Assembly: GCF_001879105.1 (NCBI RefSeq)
Contig: NZ_MLCF01000011.1
Location: 54,396-118,395, forward strand
DNA from: Mangrovactinospora gilvigrisea
GTDB taxonomy: Bacteria > Actinomycetota > Actinomycetes > Streptomycetales > Streptomycetaceae
Reading direction: 5' to 3'
DNA: 64,000 nt
The notes below the pieces were generated by a model, which was not told the DNA's origin, searched no databases, and worked only from the letters and a program-made list of their open reading frames with translations. The number at the start of each line of letters is the position of its first letter. Within the stretch, counting starts at the first letter, position 1. Shown here piece by piece: positions 1 through 8,998 of the stretch. Position numbers and translations under genes: made by a program.

Positions 1-1
1 C

Positions 2-1102
2 GAGGTCCCGGAGCTCGACCCGCACGACATCGACGACCTGATGCTCGGCTGCGGCCTGCCCGGCGGCGAGCAGGGCTTCAACATGGGCCGGGTGGTCTCC
101 ACCCTGCTCGGCCTGGACGACCTGCCCGGCTGCACCGTCACCCGGTACTGCGCCTCCTCGCTGCAGACCACGCGGATGGCGCTGCACGCGATCCGGGCCG
201 GCGAGGGCGACGTCTTCGTCTCGGCGGGCGTGGAGTGCGTCTCGCGCGCCGTGAAGGGGACGTCCGACACCCTCCCGGACACCCGCAACCCGCGCTTCGC
301 CGAGGCCGAGGCGCGCAGCCTGGCCCGCGCCGAGGCGGGCGCGGAGACCTGGCACGACCCGCGCCGGGACGGCCTGCTGCCGGACGTCTACCTGGCGATG
401 GGCCAGACCGCGGAGAACCTGGCGCAGGCCAAGGGCGTCACCCGCGAGGAGCAGGACGCCTTCGGGGTGCGCTCCCAGAACCTCGCCGAGAAGGCCATAG
501 CGGACGGCTTCTGGGCCCGCGAGATCACGCCGGTGACGCTGCCGGACGGCACCGTCGTCGCCAAGGACGACGGCCCGCGGGCGGGCGTCACCGCCGAGGG
601 CGTCGCCGGGCTGAAGCCGGTCTTCCGCCCGGACGGCACCGTCACCGCCGGCAACTGCTGCCCGCTCAACGACGGCGCCGCGGCCGTGGTGGTCATGTCC
701 GACACCAGGGCCCGCGAGCTGGGGCTGACGCCGCTGGCCCGGATCGTGGCCACCGGGGTCTCCGCGCTCTCCCCCGAGATCATGGGCCTCGGGCCGGTGG
801 AGGCCTCCCGCCAGGCGCTCTCCCGGGCCGGGCTGAGCGTCTCCGACATCGACCTGGTGGAGATCAACGAAGCCTTCGCCGCCCAGGTCATCCCCTCCTA
901 CCGGGAGCTGGGCATCGACCTGGACCGGCTGAACGTCAACGGCGGGGCGATCGCGGTGGGCCACCCCTTCGGGATGACCGGCGCCCGGATCACCACCACG
1001 CTGATCAACTCCTTGCAGTGGCACGACAAGCAGTTCGGGCTGGAGACCATGTGCGTGGGCGGCGGCCAGGGCATGGCCATGGTTCTGGAGCGGATGAGTT
1101 GA
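2..1102 (+). CDS. Acetyl-CoA C-acetyltransferase (thiolase), 5' end cut by window
   Basis: The frame is open from base 2, so the true start lies left of the window. Thiolases condense or cleave acyl-CoA with CoA. Two active-site Cys and a His can be seen: the nucleophile in [16 protein letters not shown], the His in [16 protein letters not shown] near the C-terminus, and the second Cys in CVGGGQGMA. The NEAFA motif is also present ([10 protein letters not shown]). The region between the two catalytic halves contains the usual [15 protein letters not shown] stretch. The protein ends at the family's normal C-terminus. The visible part does not tell a biosynthetic thiolase from a beta-oxidation one; fadA-like partners would lie outside the window. 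Confidence 0.93.
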   Translation, partial: EVPELDPHDIDDLMLGCGLPGGEQGFNMGRVVSTLLGLDDLPGCTVTRYCASSLQTTRMALHAIRAGEGDVFVSAGVECVSRAVKGTSDTLPDTRNPRFAEAEARSLARAEAGAETWHDPRRDGLLPDVYLAMGQTAENLAQAKGVTREEQDAFGVRSQNLAEKAIADGFWAREITPVTLPDGTVVAKDDGPRAGVTAEGVAGLKPVFRPDGTVTAGNCCPLNDGAAAVVVMSDTRARELGLTPLARIVATGVSALSPEIMGLGPVEASRQALSRAGLSVSDIDLVEINEAFAAQVIPSYRELGIDLDRLNVNGGAIAVGHPFGMTGARITTTLINSLQWHDKQFGLETMCVGGGQGMAMVLERMS

Positions 1103-1326
1103 CGCGCCGGGCGGCAGCCGGGCGGGCGGCGGGGCGGCGGGGAACCCGCAGGACGGCGGGGTCGTTGGTGGCGTGGGGAACACCACGCCACCGCGAAGGG
1201 CGCACCGCGGTGTGATTTAGGACAAAAAGGACCCTTTACCCCTGGTGCGACGACTTCAACCGTCGCACTGTGGAGTAGACCAATATGTCCGTTCCGCCCG
1301 GGCCCCGCCTTACGAGGAGAACCGCC

Positions 1327-2070
1327 GTGAAGCTCGCTCGCCTGCTCATCGCCGTGCCCGTCGTCGCCGCCGGTATCGCCGCGGCCGCGCGGGGTCTCCG
1401 CCACACCGTCCGGTCCGCCGTCGCGGCGGAATTCGCCGCCGAGCGGGACCGCGAGTCCGCCGAGGCCCGCGCCTACTGGAACGAGCAGCGGCGGCGCGAG
1501 CTGGAGGACGAGGCGGGCATGCCCGAGCAGCGGATAGCGGTCGACGACCTGCTGCCCCTCGACGCCGACATGGACCCGGAGTTCGCCGCGGCGCTGCGCC
1601 ACGCGCTGGAGGACATCGCCGACTCCGACCTCGCCGGCCCGGCCGTCCCCCCGGCGGCCGCGGGCACCGGCCCCGACGCCGGCCCCGCCGGCCCGGGCGT
1701 CCCCGACCCCATGCGGCACCCCTCCAACCCGGCCTGGGTGCCGAACACGCCCGACCAGGCGTGGACCGAGCGGCGCCTCACCGAGCTGTGCGCGCAGGGC
1801 ACCCCGCTGGCCGACGTCCGCCCGGGCCCGCTGGGCACGCTCGACCTCTACGTCTTCGAGGACGAGACCACGCTCTGCGTGATCCCCGGCGACCGCGAGG
1901 TCACCGAGCGCCTCGTCGACGCGCTGCGCGCGGGCCACGCGGTGCGGATGCTCGGCGGCTCCACGATCGCGGGGTCCTTCGCCCTCACCTTCGAGATCGC
2001 CGCCCCCGACACCCCCGACGCCCCCGCCGTCTACCTCCTGGCGGACCGCGTCGTCGCCTCCGCCCAGTAG
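1327..2070 (+). CDS. Conserved hypothetical protein, one N-terminal membrane segment
   Basis: I do not recognise a family with a known function. The start chosen is GTG at 1327, seven bases after the strong ribosome site GAGGAGA; an in-frame ATG at 1285 lacks one. Residues 3-22 ([19 protein letters not shown]) form a single hydrophobic segment, followed by a charged helix rich in Glu and Arg, a Pro/Gly/Ala linker, and a compact C-terminal half beginning near [15 protein letters not shown]. This suggests a membrane-anchored or secreted protein of about 247 residues. It ends at a hairpin (2076-2097) that separates it from the convergent gene at 2101. Confidence 0.7.
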   Translation: MKLARLLIAVPVVAAGIAAAARGLRHTVRSAVAAEFAAERDRESAEARAYWNEQRRRELEDEAGMPEQRIAVDDLLPLDADMDPEFAAALRHALEDIADSDLAGPAVPPAAAGTGPDAGPAGPGVPDPMRHPSNPAWVPNTPDQAWTERRLTELCAQGTPLADVRPGPLGTLDLYVFEDETTLCVIPGDREVTERLVDALRAGHAVRMLGGSTIAGSFALTFEIAAPDTPDAPAVYLLADRVVASAQ

Positions 2071-2075
2071 GCGGA

Positions 2076-2097
2076 CCGCGCCCCGTCAGGGGCGCGG
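2076..2097. terminator. GC hairpin between convergent genes
   Basis: Perfect 9-base inverted arms CCGCGCCCC and GGGGCGCGG around a GTCA loop. They lie between the stop of the gene ending at 2070 and the stop of the gene ending at 2101, so they can serve both strands. No T tract follows, as is common in Streptomyces. Confidence 0.55.
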
Positions 2098-2100
2098 CGG

Positions 2101-2421
2101 CTACGCGCGCCCCAACAGCTCCGTCACGCGCCCCAGTTCCGCCGCCACGACCCCGCCCGCGTCGTCGCGGCCCCGGGCCGCCTCGACCAGGTCGTGTCCG
2201 GTCACCGCGATCTGATCGCCGATCACGAACCCGCCCTCGTCGGGAACCTCCGCCCCCGCCTCCACGCCCTCCAGCCCGGCCGCGGCGGCGGCCAGCGCGC
2301 GGGCGACGGCGAGCCCGTCCCCCGCGAAACGCCGCAGCCTGCTCTCCGGCATCGTGCGGTAGCGGTCCGCCAGCCGGTCGACCGCCGCCGAGAGCGACGC
2401 CAGCTCCTCCTGATTGCCCAT
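2101..2421 (-). CDS. Small conserved hypothetical protein
   Basis: A predicted 106-residue soluble, acidic, mostly helical protein starting MGNQEELASLSAAVDRLADR. I do not recognise a named domain. The reading frame stays open upstream of 2421 but the region before this ATG is poor in coding character, so ATG 2421 is preferred; no clear ribosome site is visible. It is convergent with the gene ending at 2070 and divergent from the DUF4287 gene at 2582. Confidence 0.55.
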   Translation of the reverse strand: MGNQEELASLSAAVDRLADRYRTMPESRLRRFAGDGLAVARALAAAAAGLEGVEAGAEVPDEGGFVIGDQIAVTGHDLVEAARGRDDAGGVVAAELGRVTELLGRA

Positions 2422-2581
2422 GTCGGCAAGGCTAAGGCGTCCCCAAACCCCCACCCGACGCATGCGTCGCCCCGCGCGCCGGGTCCGCGCCACTTGGCGC
2501 CCGCGGAGGCGACGGGGGGGATTGCCAACAGGTAGCCGCTCAGGCACAGTCAGGTCACGGAACGCTCTACCGGAGGCGCCC

Positions 2582-2812
2582 ATGTCCCATCTCCACTCCG
2601 CCGAGGTCCACGAGAGCATGCTCGCCCGGATCCCCTCAGTCACCGGGCGGGAGATCTGCGACTGGATGAAGGCGGTGGATGACGGTCCAGCACTGCTCCG
2701 CATCGAAGAAAAGGTCACGTACCTGAAGGAGGCCCACAACCTCCCGCACGGTTACGCCAAGGCCCTCGTCCACGAACACGAGATGCGCCGCGCAGCGCGG
2801 AGGCTGCAGTAG
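2582..2812 (+). CDS. DUF4287-type small protein
   Basis: A 76-residue protein preceded by GGAGG six bases before ATG 2582. The order of features fits the DUF4287 domain: an N-terminal helix ending in IPSVTGREICDWM, then KVTYLKEAHNLPHGYAKALVHEH, where the His-Gly-Tyr-Ala stretch is the family's most recognisable part. The molecular role of DUF4287 is not established. It is encoded alone, with its own upstream region. Confidence 0.8.
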   Translation: MSHLHSAEVHESMLARIPSVTGREICDWMKAVDDGPALLRIEEKVTYLKEAHNLPHGYAKALVHEHEMRRAARRLQ

Positions 2813-2852
2813 CCCACCGAACCGACCGGCCCGCGGCGCCCGCGACCCACCC

Positions 2853-4343
2853 TCAGACTCCTCGGGAAGCGGGCGCCGTCGCCGTGCCCGCCCCGTCCGG
2901 CGCGCCCGCCGCGCCCACCAGCTCGGCGTCCAGCGCGAAGTCCTGCCGGAGCGGTCCGGCCGCCGCGCGCAGCGACGCGCGGTGCACCACCGGATGCCGG
3001 CCCTCGGCGCGGGCGAGCACCAGCAGCGGCCCGTCCGGCAGCCCCGCCACCGCGTAGCGGCCGTCGGCCGCGGTGCGGGTGCGCACCAGCGCGCGGCCCT
3101 GCGCCGAGGTCACGGTGATCACCGTGTCGGGCAGCGGGTGCCCGCGGCCGTCCGTCACCACCCCGCCCAGCTCGGGCTCGGGGGCGCCGAAATCACTGAA
3201 GAAGGCGCGCAGCGCTTCCTTGGAAGGGTGGTGGTGGGCGACGGGCGGGCGCCGCCCGGTGGGCAGCGCGGTGGGGCGGGGCAGCTCGATGTCCGGGTCC
3301 TCGACGGGCGGTTCGGGCACCGGGACGCCGTCCGCGGCGGCGACCGAGCGGGCCAGCCGGCGGCGCTGCAGCGCGGCGCCGACCGGGAGCAGCAGCAGCG
3401 CCGCGGCGATCCAGGCGAGCAGCACCAGCACGGGGCGGAGCAGCCCGGTGCGGTCGAAGTAGTCGACGGAGCGCAGCGCGTCCACCGCGTTGCCCTGCGG
3501 CAGCACCGGGTGCAGCGCCCGGAAGAGGCCGGGCACCAGCGGGACCGGGACGACGCCGCCGCTGGCCGGCATCCCCAGGATCATGAAGACCAGCACGGCG
3601 GCGCCGGGGAAGAACCGTCCCAGGAAGGGCACCAGCGCCTGCGAGGTGAGCGACACGGCCATGCAGAGCAGGAAGAGGCAGACCAGCGCGAGGGGTTGGC
3701 GCGGCAGCGCGTCCAGGCCGTAGACGGGGAAGAACCAGCAGATCGCGGCGGTGACCGCGGCGACCCCGGCGTAGGCGGCGAGGCGCCGGCCGAGCCCGAA
3801 GCCGACGGCGCGCTGCAGGCCGACGACGGCGAAGTAGCAGGGCAGGGTGCAGGCGAGGACGAGGTAGAAGGCGGCGTTGCCGATGCCGTCGCCGGGCGCG
3901 GTCGGCACCAGCTCGGTGAACCGCAGCTGCCCGCCGCCGTGCCGGGCGACGCCGGTGAAGGCCTGCTGCAGCACGGTCTCCAGGGCGGCGCCGTCCGCCT
4001 TGGCGCCGTAGAGCACCAGGTCGCGGCCGTGCACGGCGACGGCGGCGGGCACCTCGTGGTCGAGGACGGCGTGCCGGGCGGCGGCCGGACCGGCGGCGGG
4101 GCGCAGGTCGAAGCCGCCGGGCAGCGCCGCGTCCAGGCCGTGCTGCATCCGGCCCGCGGCGGCCGCGGGGGCGGCGACCGCGACCCGGACGTGGTGCGGC
4201 ACGGGGTGGTGGAACGCCACCAGGTAGGAGAAGACGAAGCCGGCGAGGAAGAGCGCCGGCAGCCAGAGCGCCTCGGCGAGGGTGCGGACGCGCGCGGGTG
4301 CGGGTGCTGCGGGTGCTGCGGGTGCGGAAGCAAGGGCTGCCAT
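2853..4343 (-). CDS. ABC-2/SNG1-like integral membrane exporter with C-terminal carboxypeptidase-regulatory-like domain
   Basis: A 496-residue membrane protein. One segment lies near residues 20-38 (LWLPALFLAGFVFSYLVAF). An extracytoplasmic domain of about 150 residues follows, then five hydrophobic segments between about residues 165 and 350. This is the layout of YhgE/SNG1-type ABC-2-like proteins. After the last segment comes a cytoplasmic linker and an Ig-like domain near residues 410-480 (LGGVVTDGRGHPLPDTVITV, DGRYAVAGLPDGPLLV), a carboxypeptidase regulatory-like fold. No ATPase is adjacent. It starts 78 bases from the divergent TetR gene at 4422, with an operator-like repeat between them, so the TetR protein probably controls it. 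Substrate unknown. Confidence 0.75.
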   Translation of the reverse strand: MAALASAPAAPAAPAPARVRTLAEALWLPALFLAGFVFSYLVAFHHPVPHHVRVAVAAPAAAAGRMQHGLDAALPGGFDLRPAAGPAAARHAVLDHEVPAAVAVHGRDLVLYGAKADGAALETVLQQAFTGVARHGGGQLRFTELVPTAPGDGIGNAAFYLVLACTLPCYFAVVGLQRAVGFGLGRRLAAYAGVAAVTAAICWFFPVYGLDALPRQPLALVCLFLLCMAVSLTSQALVPFLGRFFPGAAVLVFMILGMPASGGVVPVPLVPGLFRALHPVLPQGNAVDALRSVDYFDRTGLLRPVLVLLAWIAAALLLLPVGAALQRRRLARSVAAADGVPVPEPPVEDPDIELPRPTALPTGRRPPVAHHHPSKEALRAFFSDFGAPEPELGGVVTDGRGHPLPDTVITVTSAQGRALVRTRTAADGRYAVAGLPDGPLLVLARAEGRHPVVHRASLRAAAGPLRQDFALDAELVGAAGAPDGAGTATAPASRGV

Positions 4344-4362
4344 GCTCCGACCGTAGCAAAAC

Positions 4363-4392
4363 TTGCAGTCATGCAAACATGCAGGGATGCAA
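4363..4392. promoter_or_regulatory. Probable TetR operator with four TGCA motifs
   Basis: Between the divergent exporter (start 4343) and tetR (start about 4422), TGCA occurs four times in 30 bases, flanked by TTGCA on the left and TGCAA on the right. The block is an imperfect palindrome: outer TTGCA/TGCAA pair exactly and the inner TGCA motifs are placed symmetrically. Position and symmetry fit autoregulation by the TetR protein; this is inferred. Confidence 0.5.
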
Positions 4393-4421
4393 TCAAGGCG
4401 TGGACGGGTACGGTGGTCGGC

Positions 4422-5012
4422 GTGGACGAACCGGGCCTGCGGGAGCGCAAGAAGGCGGACACCCGGGCGGCGCTGCGCCGCGCGGCGATCGGGCTCTCCC
4501 TGGAGCGGGGGCCGGAGGCCGTCACCGTCAGCGAGATCTGCGCGGCGGCCGGCGTCTCGCCGCGCACCTTCTTCAACTACTTCGCGGTGAAGGAGGAGGC
4601 GCTCTTCGGCTGGGACCGCAGGCTGACCCGGCAGATGATCCGGCACCTGGCCGCCCGCCCGCGGCGGGAGAGCCCGCTCACCGCGGTGCGGCACGCGCTG
4701 CTGGAGACGCTTCCGGAGTTCGGCACCGACGCCGACTGGCCGGAACGCACCCGTCTGATCACCGCGCACCCCGCTCTGCAGGCGCGGCTGGCGCATGTCA
4801 TCCGCAGCAGCGAGGAGGAGCTGACCCAGGCCGTCGCGGAGCGCCTCGGCGTCCCCCCGACCACGGTCTATCCGCAGGTGCTGGCCGGTTCGGCGATGAC
4901 CGCAATGCGCTCGGCGTTCGTCGCCTGGACGCCGGAGGACGGCGCCGACGCGCTGCTCACCCTCGTCGGCGAGGCCTTCGACCACCTCGCCGACGGGCTG
5001 AAGTCACCCTGA
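4422..5012 (+). CDS. TetR-family transcriptional regulator
   Basis: A 196-residue regulator if GTG 4422 is used; GTG 4413 is also possible and neither has a strong ribosome site. The N-terminal HTH is clear: KKADTRAALRRAAIGLSLERG, then VTVSEICAAAGVSPRTFFNYF, the typical TetR recognition helix. The ligand domain is closest to the type with a C-terminal helix after ALLTLVGEAFDHL. It faces the membrane exporter across the TGCA-rich operator and is the likely repressor of it and of itself. Its last 9 bases overlap the 3' end of the convergent MFS gene. Confidence 0.88.
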   Translation: MDEPGLRERKKADTRAALRRAAIGLSLERGPEAVTVSEICAAAGVSPRTFFNYFAVKEEALFGWDRRLTRQMIRHLAARPRRESPLTAVRHALLETLPEFGTDADWPERTRLITAHPALQARLAHVIRSSEEELTQAVAERLGVPPTTVYPQVLAGSAMTAMRSAFVAWTPEDGADALLTLVGEAFDHLADGLKSP

Positions 5013-6245
5013 GCGGACCGCGCTCCCGTCGCGCGAACTGCGCGCCGCCGGGCCGGGCTTGGGCGGCGCCACCGCCGGCGCCGCCACGCACGCCGCGGCG
5101 ATCAGCGCCAGCACGGCCAGCAGCGCGTGCAGGATGCCGAAGTGCTGCCCCAGCAGGCCCAGCAGCGGCGGCCCCACCAGGAACGCGGCATAGCCCATGG
5201 TGGCCACCGCGCCCACCCGGGCGCTGGCCCGCTCGGGGTCGTCCGCCGCCGCCGACATGCCCACCGGGAAGCCGAGCGAGGCGCCGACGCCCCACAGCGC
5301 GGCGCCGACGATCACCGCGGGCGGCCAGGAGGTGAAGATGAAGAGCGCCAGGCCGATCGCGGCCAGCAGTCCGGTGCAGCGCACCACCGGCACCCGTCCC
5401 CAGCGGTCCAGCGCGGGGCCGCCCAGCAGCCGGCCGACCGTCATGAAGGCGACGAACGCTGCGTAGGCGAGGGCGCCGCCGGTGTTGTCGAAGCCGTGGC
5501 CGTCCACCGAGCCCAGCGAGATCCAGTCGTTGGCGGAGCCCTCGGCGAAGGACATGCCGAGCATCACCACGCCGATCAGCAGGATCCGGCGGTCCGCCCA
5601 CACCGAGCCCCAGGCGGCGAGCCGGGCGCCGAGGCCGCGCGGGCCGTCCTGCGCCGACTGCCCGCCGCCGGGCAGCTGCTGCGGGAAGTGGCGTCCCGTC
5701 ACCACCACGGAGGCGCCGGCCAGCACGCCGACGATGCCGAGGTGGACGGCGACCGGGACGCCGGCGGCCGAGGCGAGCGCCCCCAGCCCGGCCCCGGCGA
5801 GCGTGCCGAGGCTGAAGGTGGCGTGCAGCAGCGGCATGATCGTCTTTCCGACCTCGCGCTCCACCAGCGCGCCCTGGACGTTCATGGCGACGTCGCAGGC
5901 GCCGTAGCCCATGCCGAAGGCGGCGAGGCCGACGCAGATCAGCGGCACCGCCGGGAAGGCGCTGGCGCCCAGCCCGACGACCACCAGCGCGACCCCGGCG
6001 AGGACCATGGTGAACCGGATGGTGCGGCGCGGCCCCAGCTTCTGCGTCACCGCGTCCGCGGCCGTCAGCCCGATCACCGAGCCGCCGGAGAGCGAGAGCA
6101 GCACCAGCCCCATGTCCTGGGTGGACAGATGGAGCGAGTCGCGCACCGCCGGGATGCGCGCCACCCAGTTGGCGAAGGCGAACCCGCAGGCGGCGAAGGC
6201 GACGAAGACTGCGTTGCGCCAGGGCCGCAGGGGGACGACGGGCAT
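5004..6245 (-). CDS. MFS transporter
   Basis: A 413-residue protein with about 12 hydrophobic segments, starting at ATG 6245 behind GAGGTG. The loop after segment 2 carries a GPRRTIRF motif, a variant of the MFS signature. The family with VARIPAVRDSLHL near the first segment contains YbjJ-like and sugar/drug transporters, and substrate cannot be read from sequence. The gene converges with tetR at 4422-5012 and overlaps it by 9 bases. Upstream, 81 bases separate it from the next minus-strand gene, so it may be transcribed with 6327-8392. Confidence 0.85.
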   Translation of the reverse strand: MPVVPLRPWRNAVFVAFAACGFAFANWVARIPAVRDSLHLSTQDMGLVLLSLSGGSVIGLTAADAVTQKLGPRRTIRFTMVLAGVALVVVGLGASAFPAVPLICVGLAAFGMGYGACDVAMNVQGALVEREVGKTIMPLLHATFSLGTLAGAGLGALASAAGVPVAVHLGIVGVLAGASVVVTGRHFPQQLPGGGQSAQDGPRGLGARLAAWGSVWADRRILLIGVVMLGMSFAEGSANDWISLGSVDGHGFDNTGGALAYAAFVAFMTVGRLLGGPALDRWGRVPVVRCTGLLAAIGLALFIFTSWPPAVIVGAALWGVGASLGFPVGMSAAADDPERASARVGAVATMGYAAFLVGPPLLGLLGQHFGILHALLAVLALIAAACVAAPAVAPPKPGPAARSSRDGSAVRSG

Positions 6246-6326
6246 GGGGGCACCTCGGGCTGGGACGGGTCGGCGGGGGTCAGGAGAACGTCGAAGCCCC
6301 ATCAGAGCAGAGCCCCGGCCCCCCGA

Positions 6327-6683
6327 TCAATGCCGTTCCCCGTCCGTCTCACCCTCCGGCTCCTGCGGGCCGCCGGCGCGGCGGGTACGCGCCTCGGTGG
6401 CGAGCCCCCCGTCCGCCGCCCGGAAGCCGATCACCGCGGTGGCGCCCGCGCCCGGCGCCGTCACCTGCAGCGCCGACCGCAGCCAGCTGCGGCGCGAGGC
6501 CGGCCGGGAGGGGTCCGCGGCGCGCTCCTCCAGCCAGCCGCGGTCGGCCTTCGCCAGCCGCAGCGCCGCGAAGTACAGCACGTCGTCGTCGTAGATCCAG
6601 GGATCGGTCTCCGGGGTCACCCGCCCCTCCAGATGGTCGGTCACCACTTGGCGGTCCGCCGCGATCCGGTCCTCCGCGCTCAT
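6327..6683 (-). CDS. Small protein coupled to the KstD-like flavoprotein
   Basis: A 118-residue soluble protein. Its ATG overlaps the stop of the preceding flavoprotein gene (ATGA at 6680-6683), which implies translational coupling. N-terminal sequence MSAEDRIAADRQVVTDHLEG, then a WIYDDDVLYFAALRLAKAD stretch. No cofactor motif and no membrane segment are seen. I do not recognise the family; a role as partner or chaperone of the flavoprotein is a guess from coupling alone. Confidence 0.6.
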   Translation of the reverse strand: MSAEDRIAADRQVVTDHLEGRVTPETDPWIYDDDVLYFAALRLAKADRGWLEERAADPSRPASRRSWLRSALQVTAPGAGATAVIGFRAADGGLATEARTRRAGGPQEPEGETDGERH

Positions 6684-8392
6684 GCCGCCCCCTCGGGGTC
6701 GGGCAGGCGGCCGGCCGCGTGGCGGGCGGCGGCGTAGCCGTAGACGAGGCCCTGGCCGATGGTGGCGCCGGGGCCTGGGTAGACCCGGCCGAAGGCGTTG
6801 CCGGCCGCGTTGCCCGCGGCGTAGAGGCCGGGGACGGGGGTGCCGTCCGGGCGCAGCGCCCGCGCCAGGCCGTCGGCCCGCACCCCGCCGCAGGTGCCCA
6901 GGTCGCCCGGGACGACCTGGAGCGCGTAGTAGGGGCCGCGGTCCAGCGGGCCCAGGCAGGGGTTGGGGCGGATCGTCGGGTCGCCGTAGTAGCGGTCGTA
7001 GGCGCTGTCGCCGCGGTGGAAGTCGTCGTCCCGGCCGGCGGCCGCCAGCAGGTTGAACCGGTCGACGGTGGCGGGCAGTTCGGGCAGCCGGACGCGCTCG
7101 GCGAGCTCCGCGACGCTGCCCGCGCGGACCGCCACCCCGGCGTCGTACCAGGCGCGCGGCAGCGGCTGGCGGGGGAAGACCGCGCCGGCCAGCAGATAGC
7201 GGTTGCGGTAGCGCTGGTCGAAGACCATCCACACCGGCAGCTCCCGGCGGATCATCAGCTGACCGGCCGTCATGTAGTTGACCGCCTCGTTCATGAAGCG
7301 GCGGCCCGAGCGGTCCACGATGATCTGGCCGGGCAGCGACCGCTCGGCGAGCAGGATGCCGGGCGCCTTGCCGGGCAGCGGCAGCGCCGGGAACCACCAC
7401 GCCTCGTCGAGGAACGCGGTGTCCGCGCCGGCCTGCCGGGCGAGCCCGAGGGTGTCGCCGGTGTTCTCCGGGTTGCCGAAGCACCACGCGGGGTCGAGCT
7501 GCGCGGACTGGTGCCTGTGCCGCAGCTCGGTGTTGCGGTCGAAGCCGCCCGCGGCGAGCAGCACCCCGCGCCGGGCCCGCACCGCCACCCGGCGGCCGCC
7601 CCGCTCCACCACGACGCCCGTCACCCGGCCGTCCTCGACGGCCAGTTCGCGCAGCGGCGCCTCGAACCACACCGGGATCCGGGCCGCCCGCACCGCCGCG
7701 AAGAGCCCCGCGGCGAGCGCCGCCCCGCCGGCCGCGTACTCGCGGCCCAGCGCCATCCCGCCGAGGCCCATGCCGAGCAGCCGCGCCCCGGTGAGCGCCC
7801 CGCGCGGCCTCCGGGCCACCAGGTTCAGCGCCCGGTAGCCGGCGCCGGTGACCGGCATCGGGACGGGCGCGGCGAGCGCCGCGGGCCGCAGCCGGGCGCG
7901 GTCCCGTCCCAGCCGGCGCAGGTCGAACGGCCGCGGCTCCATGGCCCGGCCGACCGCCGAGCCGCCGGGCAGCTCGGGGAAGTAGTCGGCGTACCCTGCC
8001 ATGTGCGCGAAGCGCAGCGGGGTGCGGCGGGCGAGCAGCTCCACGGCGGCCGGCCCGTGCTTCAGATGGGTGCCCCAGCGGCTCTCCGGCGTCTCCCCGG
8101 CGGTCGCGTTCGCCAGGTACTCGCGGGCCCTGCCGGGCGCGTCCACCACCCCGGCCCGCCGCAGCAGGCCGTTGCCGGGCACCCAGAAGCCGCCCCCGGA
8201 CAGCGCGGTGGAGCCGCCGAAGTACCGGGACTTCTCGACGACCAGCACCCGCAGCCCGGCCTCGGCGGCGGCGAGTGCGGCGAGCATCCCCGTACCGCTG
8301 CCGACCACCACGAAGTCGAAATCGTTGTCCGTCGGTGCGGCACCGATGTCCGCGGGATCGGCAGTGTCGGGACTGGCGGGGGAATCGGCCAT
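6680..8392 (-). CDS. FAD-dependent oxidoreductase of the 3-ketosteroid dehydrogenase (KstD)/fumarate reductase family
   Basis: A 570-residue flavoprotein. The Rossmann dinucleotide motif is at residues 25-55 (FDFVVVGSGTGMLAALAAAE, ending VVEKSRYFGG). The second FAD-contacting region is GVLLAAGGFDRN, and a C-terminal GGVRAD ... GLYAAGNAAGNAFG segment closes the FAD site, as in KstD and flavocytochrome c enzymes. The start ATG 8392 follows GGTGG. No steroid-degradation genes flank it, so the substrate is open; 3-oxosteroid delta-1-dehydrogenation is the family's best known reaction. It overlaps the small gene 6327-6683. Confidence 0.8.
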   Translation of the reverse strand: MADSPASPDTADPADIGAAPTDNDFDFVVVGSGTGMLAALAAAEAGLRVLVVEKSRYFGGSTALSGGGFWVPGNGLLRRAGVVDAPGRAREYLANATAGETPESRWGTHLKHGPAAVELLARRTPLRFAHMAGYADYFPELPGGSAVGRAMEPRPFDLRRLGRDRARLRPAALAAPVPMPVTGAGYRALNLVARRPRGALTGARLLGMGLGGMALGREYAAGGAALAAGLFAAVRAARIPVWFEAPLRELAVEDGRVTGVVVERGGRRVAVRARRGVLLAAGGFDRNTELRHRHQSAQLDPAWCFGNPENTGDTLGLARQAGADTAFLDEAWWFPALPLPGKAPGILLAERSLPGQIIVDRSGRRFMNEAVNYMTAGQLMIRRELPVWMVFDQRYRNRYLLAGAVFPRQPLPRAWYDAGVAVRAGSVAELAERVRLPELPATVDRFNLLAAAGRDDDFHRGDSAYDRYYGDPTIRPNPCLGPLDRGPYYALQVVPGDLGTCGGVRADGLARALRPDGTPVPGLYAAGNAAGNAFGRVYPGPGATIGQGLVYGYAAARHAAGRLPDPEGAA

Positions 8393-8421
8393 GCAGCCAC
8401 CTTAGGACCGGTCGAACCCTC

Positions 8422-8446
8422 CCCGCGGGCCGCAGCGGCCCGCGGG
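8422..8446 (-). terminator. Hairpin after bldA
   Basis: Perfect 11-base inverted arms (CCCGCGGGCCG and CGGCCCGCGGG) with a 3-base loop, starting seven bases beyond the tRNA 3' end. It also stands just upstream of the flavoprotein gene, so it can isolate that gene from bldA transcription. Confidence 0.65.
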
Positions 8447-8452
8447 CAGTCG

Positions 8453-8534
8453 TGCCCGGAGCGGGACTCGAACCCGCACGGCCTGGCGGCCAAGGGCTTT
8501 TAAGGCCCCCGTGTCTGCGTTCCACCATCCGGGC
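8453..8534 (-). tRNA. bldA: tRNA-Leu (anticodon UAA), bldA
   Basis: Read on the minus strand the 82 bases fold as a class II tRNA. The acceptor stem is GCCCGGA/TCCGGGC with discriminator A. The anticodon loop CTTAAAA gives anticodon UAA. A long variable arm typical of tRNA-Leu follows, then the T arm with TTCGAGT. The CCA end is not encoded. A tRNA reading the rare codon UUA is the product of bldA in Streptomyces, where it controls development and secondary metabolism through TTA codons in regulatory genes. I found no in-frame TTA in the genes called in this window. Confidence 0.95.
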
Positions 8535-8998
8535 GTTCGTTGAGCCTTGCCGCGCCGTGCCCCCGCACAGCTCCCCGGCGTCCCCCCATGCCGAGACACC
8601 ACTTTGTTTCCCGGGGCATGACAGCGGAGTTGAGCGTAGCGGGGCAGGTGCACCGGAGGGGAGTGCTCCGACAGGGAAAGTCCTGTGGAGGAAGGAAATT
8701 GACGCACAGTCACCTGGCCCGGGGGTCTACCATGCTCCGCCGCCCCCGGCCGGGCGCGGGCCTGCCCCGGCGCGCGGCGTCCGCGCTGCTGGTGGCGGTG
8801 GACCGGGGGACGTCCCGGAGACGCAGTCGGGGAGGCCGGGGCGGTGCGGTCATACCTGGGTAGTAACGGCCGCGCCCCGCGGTACGCCGACGGATGCCCC
8901 GCAGTCGGTCACTGCGGGCGACGCGAGGACCCCCGGCGGGCACCGAAGATGGTCGAGTCCGGACAAGACCCATGGATCCGAGGATCGAGGAGCCACGC
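8535..8998. promoter_or_regulatory. Intergenic region upstream of bldA and of the ABC transporter
   Basis: 464 bases without a credible gene. It must hold the bldA promoter (minus) and the ABC operon promoter (plus). A TTGACG at 8699-8704 resembles a -35 box on the plus strand but the nearest -10-like TCTACC (8726-8731) is 21 bases away, too far for confidence. No tRNA, repeat or small gene with a ribosome site is visible. Confidence 0.4.

Noticed and set aside
2982..5012. Long plus-strand reading frame of 676 codons ahead of tetR
   Set aside because: Its first 470 codons are the antisense of the membrane exporter gene, low in coding sense (Gly/Arg/Ala/Glu runs). Only the last 196 codons match TetR.
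8699..8731. TTGACG/TCTACC as the ABC operon promoter
   Set aside because: Spacing of 21 bases is outside the usual 16-19 range; kept only as a note.
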